A DNA stretch of 64,000 nt from an uncultured Marinoscillum sp. (GTDB lineage: Bacteria > Bacteroidota > Bacteroidia > Cytophagales > MED-G16). The stretch spans positions 1 through 64,000 of the forward strand of contig CACPHX010000005.1 of NCBI GenBank assembly GCA_902633975.1, written 5' to 3'. Position numbers and translations under genes: made by a program. The notes below the pieces were generated by a model. It had not been told where the DNA came from and ran no database searches. It saw only the letters and a program-made list of their open reading frames with translations. Of the stretch, positions 63,347 through 64,000 are shown piece by piece. Positions within the stretch are counted from its first letter, which is position 1. Every line of letters starts with the position of its first letter.

Positions 63347-64000
63347 AAAGCTATATTATCAAGGTAGTAATTTCCTGTTTTTTTGAATGAGATTGAAATA
63401 GAGTTGATATTTTTATTTGATTTTTTAACTTCATATGTAGTAAGCATTATATCGTTTATCTTATTAAATCTTTTTTTAGTGAGATAATTGAATTTATAAT
63501 TCTCCAATGAAATCTTATTATTTATTAATTTTAATTCTGTTGAATCAACAATTTCATTGTCAATTAAAAACTTAATATCCAAGTAAGATGAGTCTATTTC
63601 GTTGTAAATATCAAGAGTGAGATTATCCAAATAAGAATCATTTTTTAGTTTAAATGTTATTTTTGAATTTTTTTTTGATTTTATTTTTAGCGCTTTATTT
63701 TGTTGGCTTTTACCTCCCCTAAATTCTAGTTTTTCAAGTTTTGGTCGATCTATATTTTCAAAAAAAACAGTTGTGTTCTCATTATTTGCAATGTCATTTC
63801 CCTCAAAGTTATTTTTAATATTTTTTGAAGCTTTTTGATATTGTGATAATATTTTAAGCTCATCATCGGTAGATATTTTATATTCAACAGATTTATTTAA
63901 TTTATTAATTGCATTTAAATCCTTTCCTGAGACATAATTAACAAAATTTATTAGGTAGTATGTTAAAATTTTTCTCTGTAACCAGTCAGGAATAATATTT
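63343..64000 (-). CDS. Unidentified protein, C-terminal part only
   Basis: A minus-strand frame with its TAA at 63343-63345 stays open to the right edge of the window, so at least 218 residues of a longer gene are present and the start is outside. Internal Met/TTG codons are not the real start. The visible part begins near NIIPDWLQRKILTYYLINFV and continues as charged, Lys/Asn/Asp-rich sequence with strand-like segments (FEGNDIANNENTTVFFEN, DNLTLDIYNEIDSSYLDIK). No family is recognised. The ending KKTGNYYLDNIAF could be a carbohydrate-binding-like strand region, but that is only an impression. Confidence 0.6.
   Translation of the reverse strand, partial: NIIPDWLQRKILTYYLINFVNYVSGKDLNAINKLNKSVEYKISTDDELKILSQYQKASKNIKNNFEGNDIANNENTTVFFENIDRPKLEKLEFRGGKSQQNKALKIKSKKNSKITFKLKNDSYLDNLTLDIYNEIDSSYLDIKFLIDNEIVDSTELKLINNKISLENYKFNYLTKKRFNKINDIMLTTYEVKKSNKNINSISISFKKTGNYYLDNIAF

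Noticed and set aside
1-64000. CRISPR arrays, insertion sequences, integrases, toxin-antitoxin pairs
   Set aside because: No regular spaced repeats, terminal inverted repeats, transposase or phage genes were seen; the accessory regions look vertically kept.

Overview
The window is a gene-dense, AT-rich stretch of chromosome from a marine member of the Flavobacteriia (Bacteroidetes). The evidence is a type IX secretion (T9SS) type B sorting domain at the left edge, Bacteroidetes-type promoter boxes (TAnnTTTG) in several short intergenic gaps, a flavobacterial proteorhodopsin with Met at the spectral tuning site, the gene order tRNA-Gln/prs/rplY/pth, and families common in this phylum (DUF2911, sortilin-type BNR proteins, GH109). 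There is one tRNA. I see no rRNA, CRISPR array, insertion sequence, prophage or plasmid module. No gene-free stretch exceeds about 135 bases, and no clear frameshift or pseudogene was found. It reads as streamlined core genome with some accessory loci.

Layout. 1-9.7 kb: end of a T9SS-secreted protein, a DCC-family protein, fabD and metG, converging on a minus-strand block purL, tRNA-Gln, prs, rplY, pth. 9.8-17.6 kb: a TetR-controlled RND efflux operon (tetR, tolC-like, adaptor, permease) followed by a membrane metallophosphoesterase; a palindrome lies in the tetR promoter. 17.5-23.5 kb: nitroreductase, an ICMT-like methyltransferase, a vSGLT-like sugar symporter, a soluble sugar dehydrogenase, murB and yebC. 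23.6-32.8 kb: guaA, a periplasmic-binding/TPR protein, the operon nfeD-kdsB-sppA, a LysM/double-psi barrel protein, a cold-shock protein, pyrE and a NUDIX hydrolase. 32.8-42.1 kb: a cysteine-desulfurase-like PLP enzyme with an APC permease, divergent from xylB-xylA; nhaC; two lipoprotein hydrolases.

42-48.3 kb: a TlpA thioredoxin divergent from an exported heavy-metal-binding protein and a predicted outer-membrane barrel, then a six-gene minus-strand operon. That operon carries two paralogous exported proteins of unknown family around a nucleotidyltransferase, then DUF2911, a uracil-DNA-glycosylase-like protein and an asparaginase. 48.4-55.4 kb: the phototrophy locus, with a solute symporter, proteorhodopsin, a strong terminator, then blh (retinal synthesis), a TIGR02206/YwaF membrane protein and the three-gene proton-translocating transhydrogenase. 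55.4-64 kb: sulfatase and GH109-like enzyme, a 1089-residue sortilin-like protein, DoxX, a BNR lipoprotein and a partial unknown gene.

How they work together: proteorhodopsin exports protons in light, Blh supplies its retinal, and the downstream transhydrogenase can turn the gradient into NADPH, while NhaC and two sodium symporters can use linked Na+/H+ gradients. The most interesting observations are the membrane protein embedded between blh and pnt, the terminator that splits proteorhodopsin from its retinal gene, the paralogue pair with a conserved leader, and extreme compaction: most convergent gene pairs share overlapping stop codons and two divergent pairs have start codons 13 and 25 nt apart.
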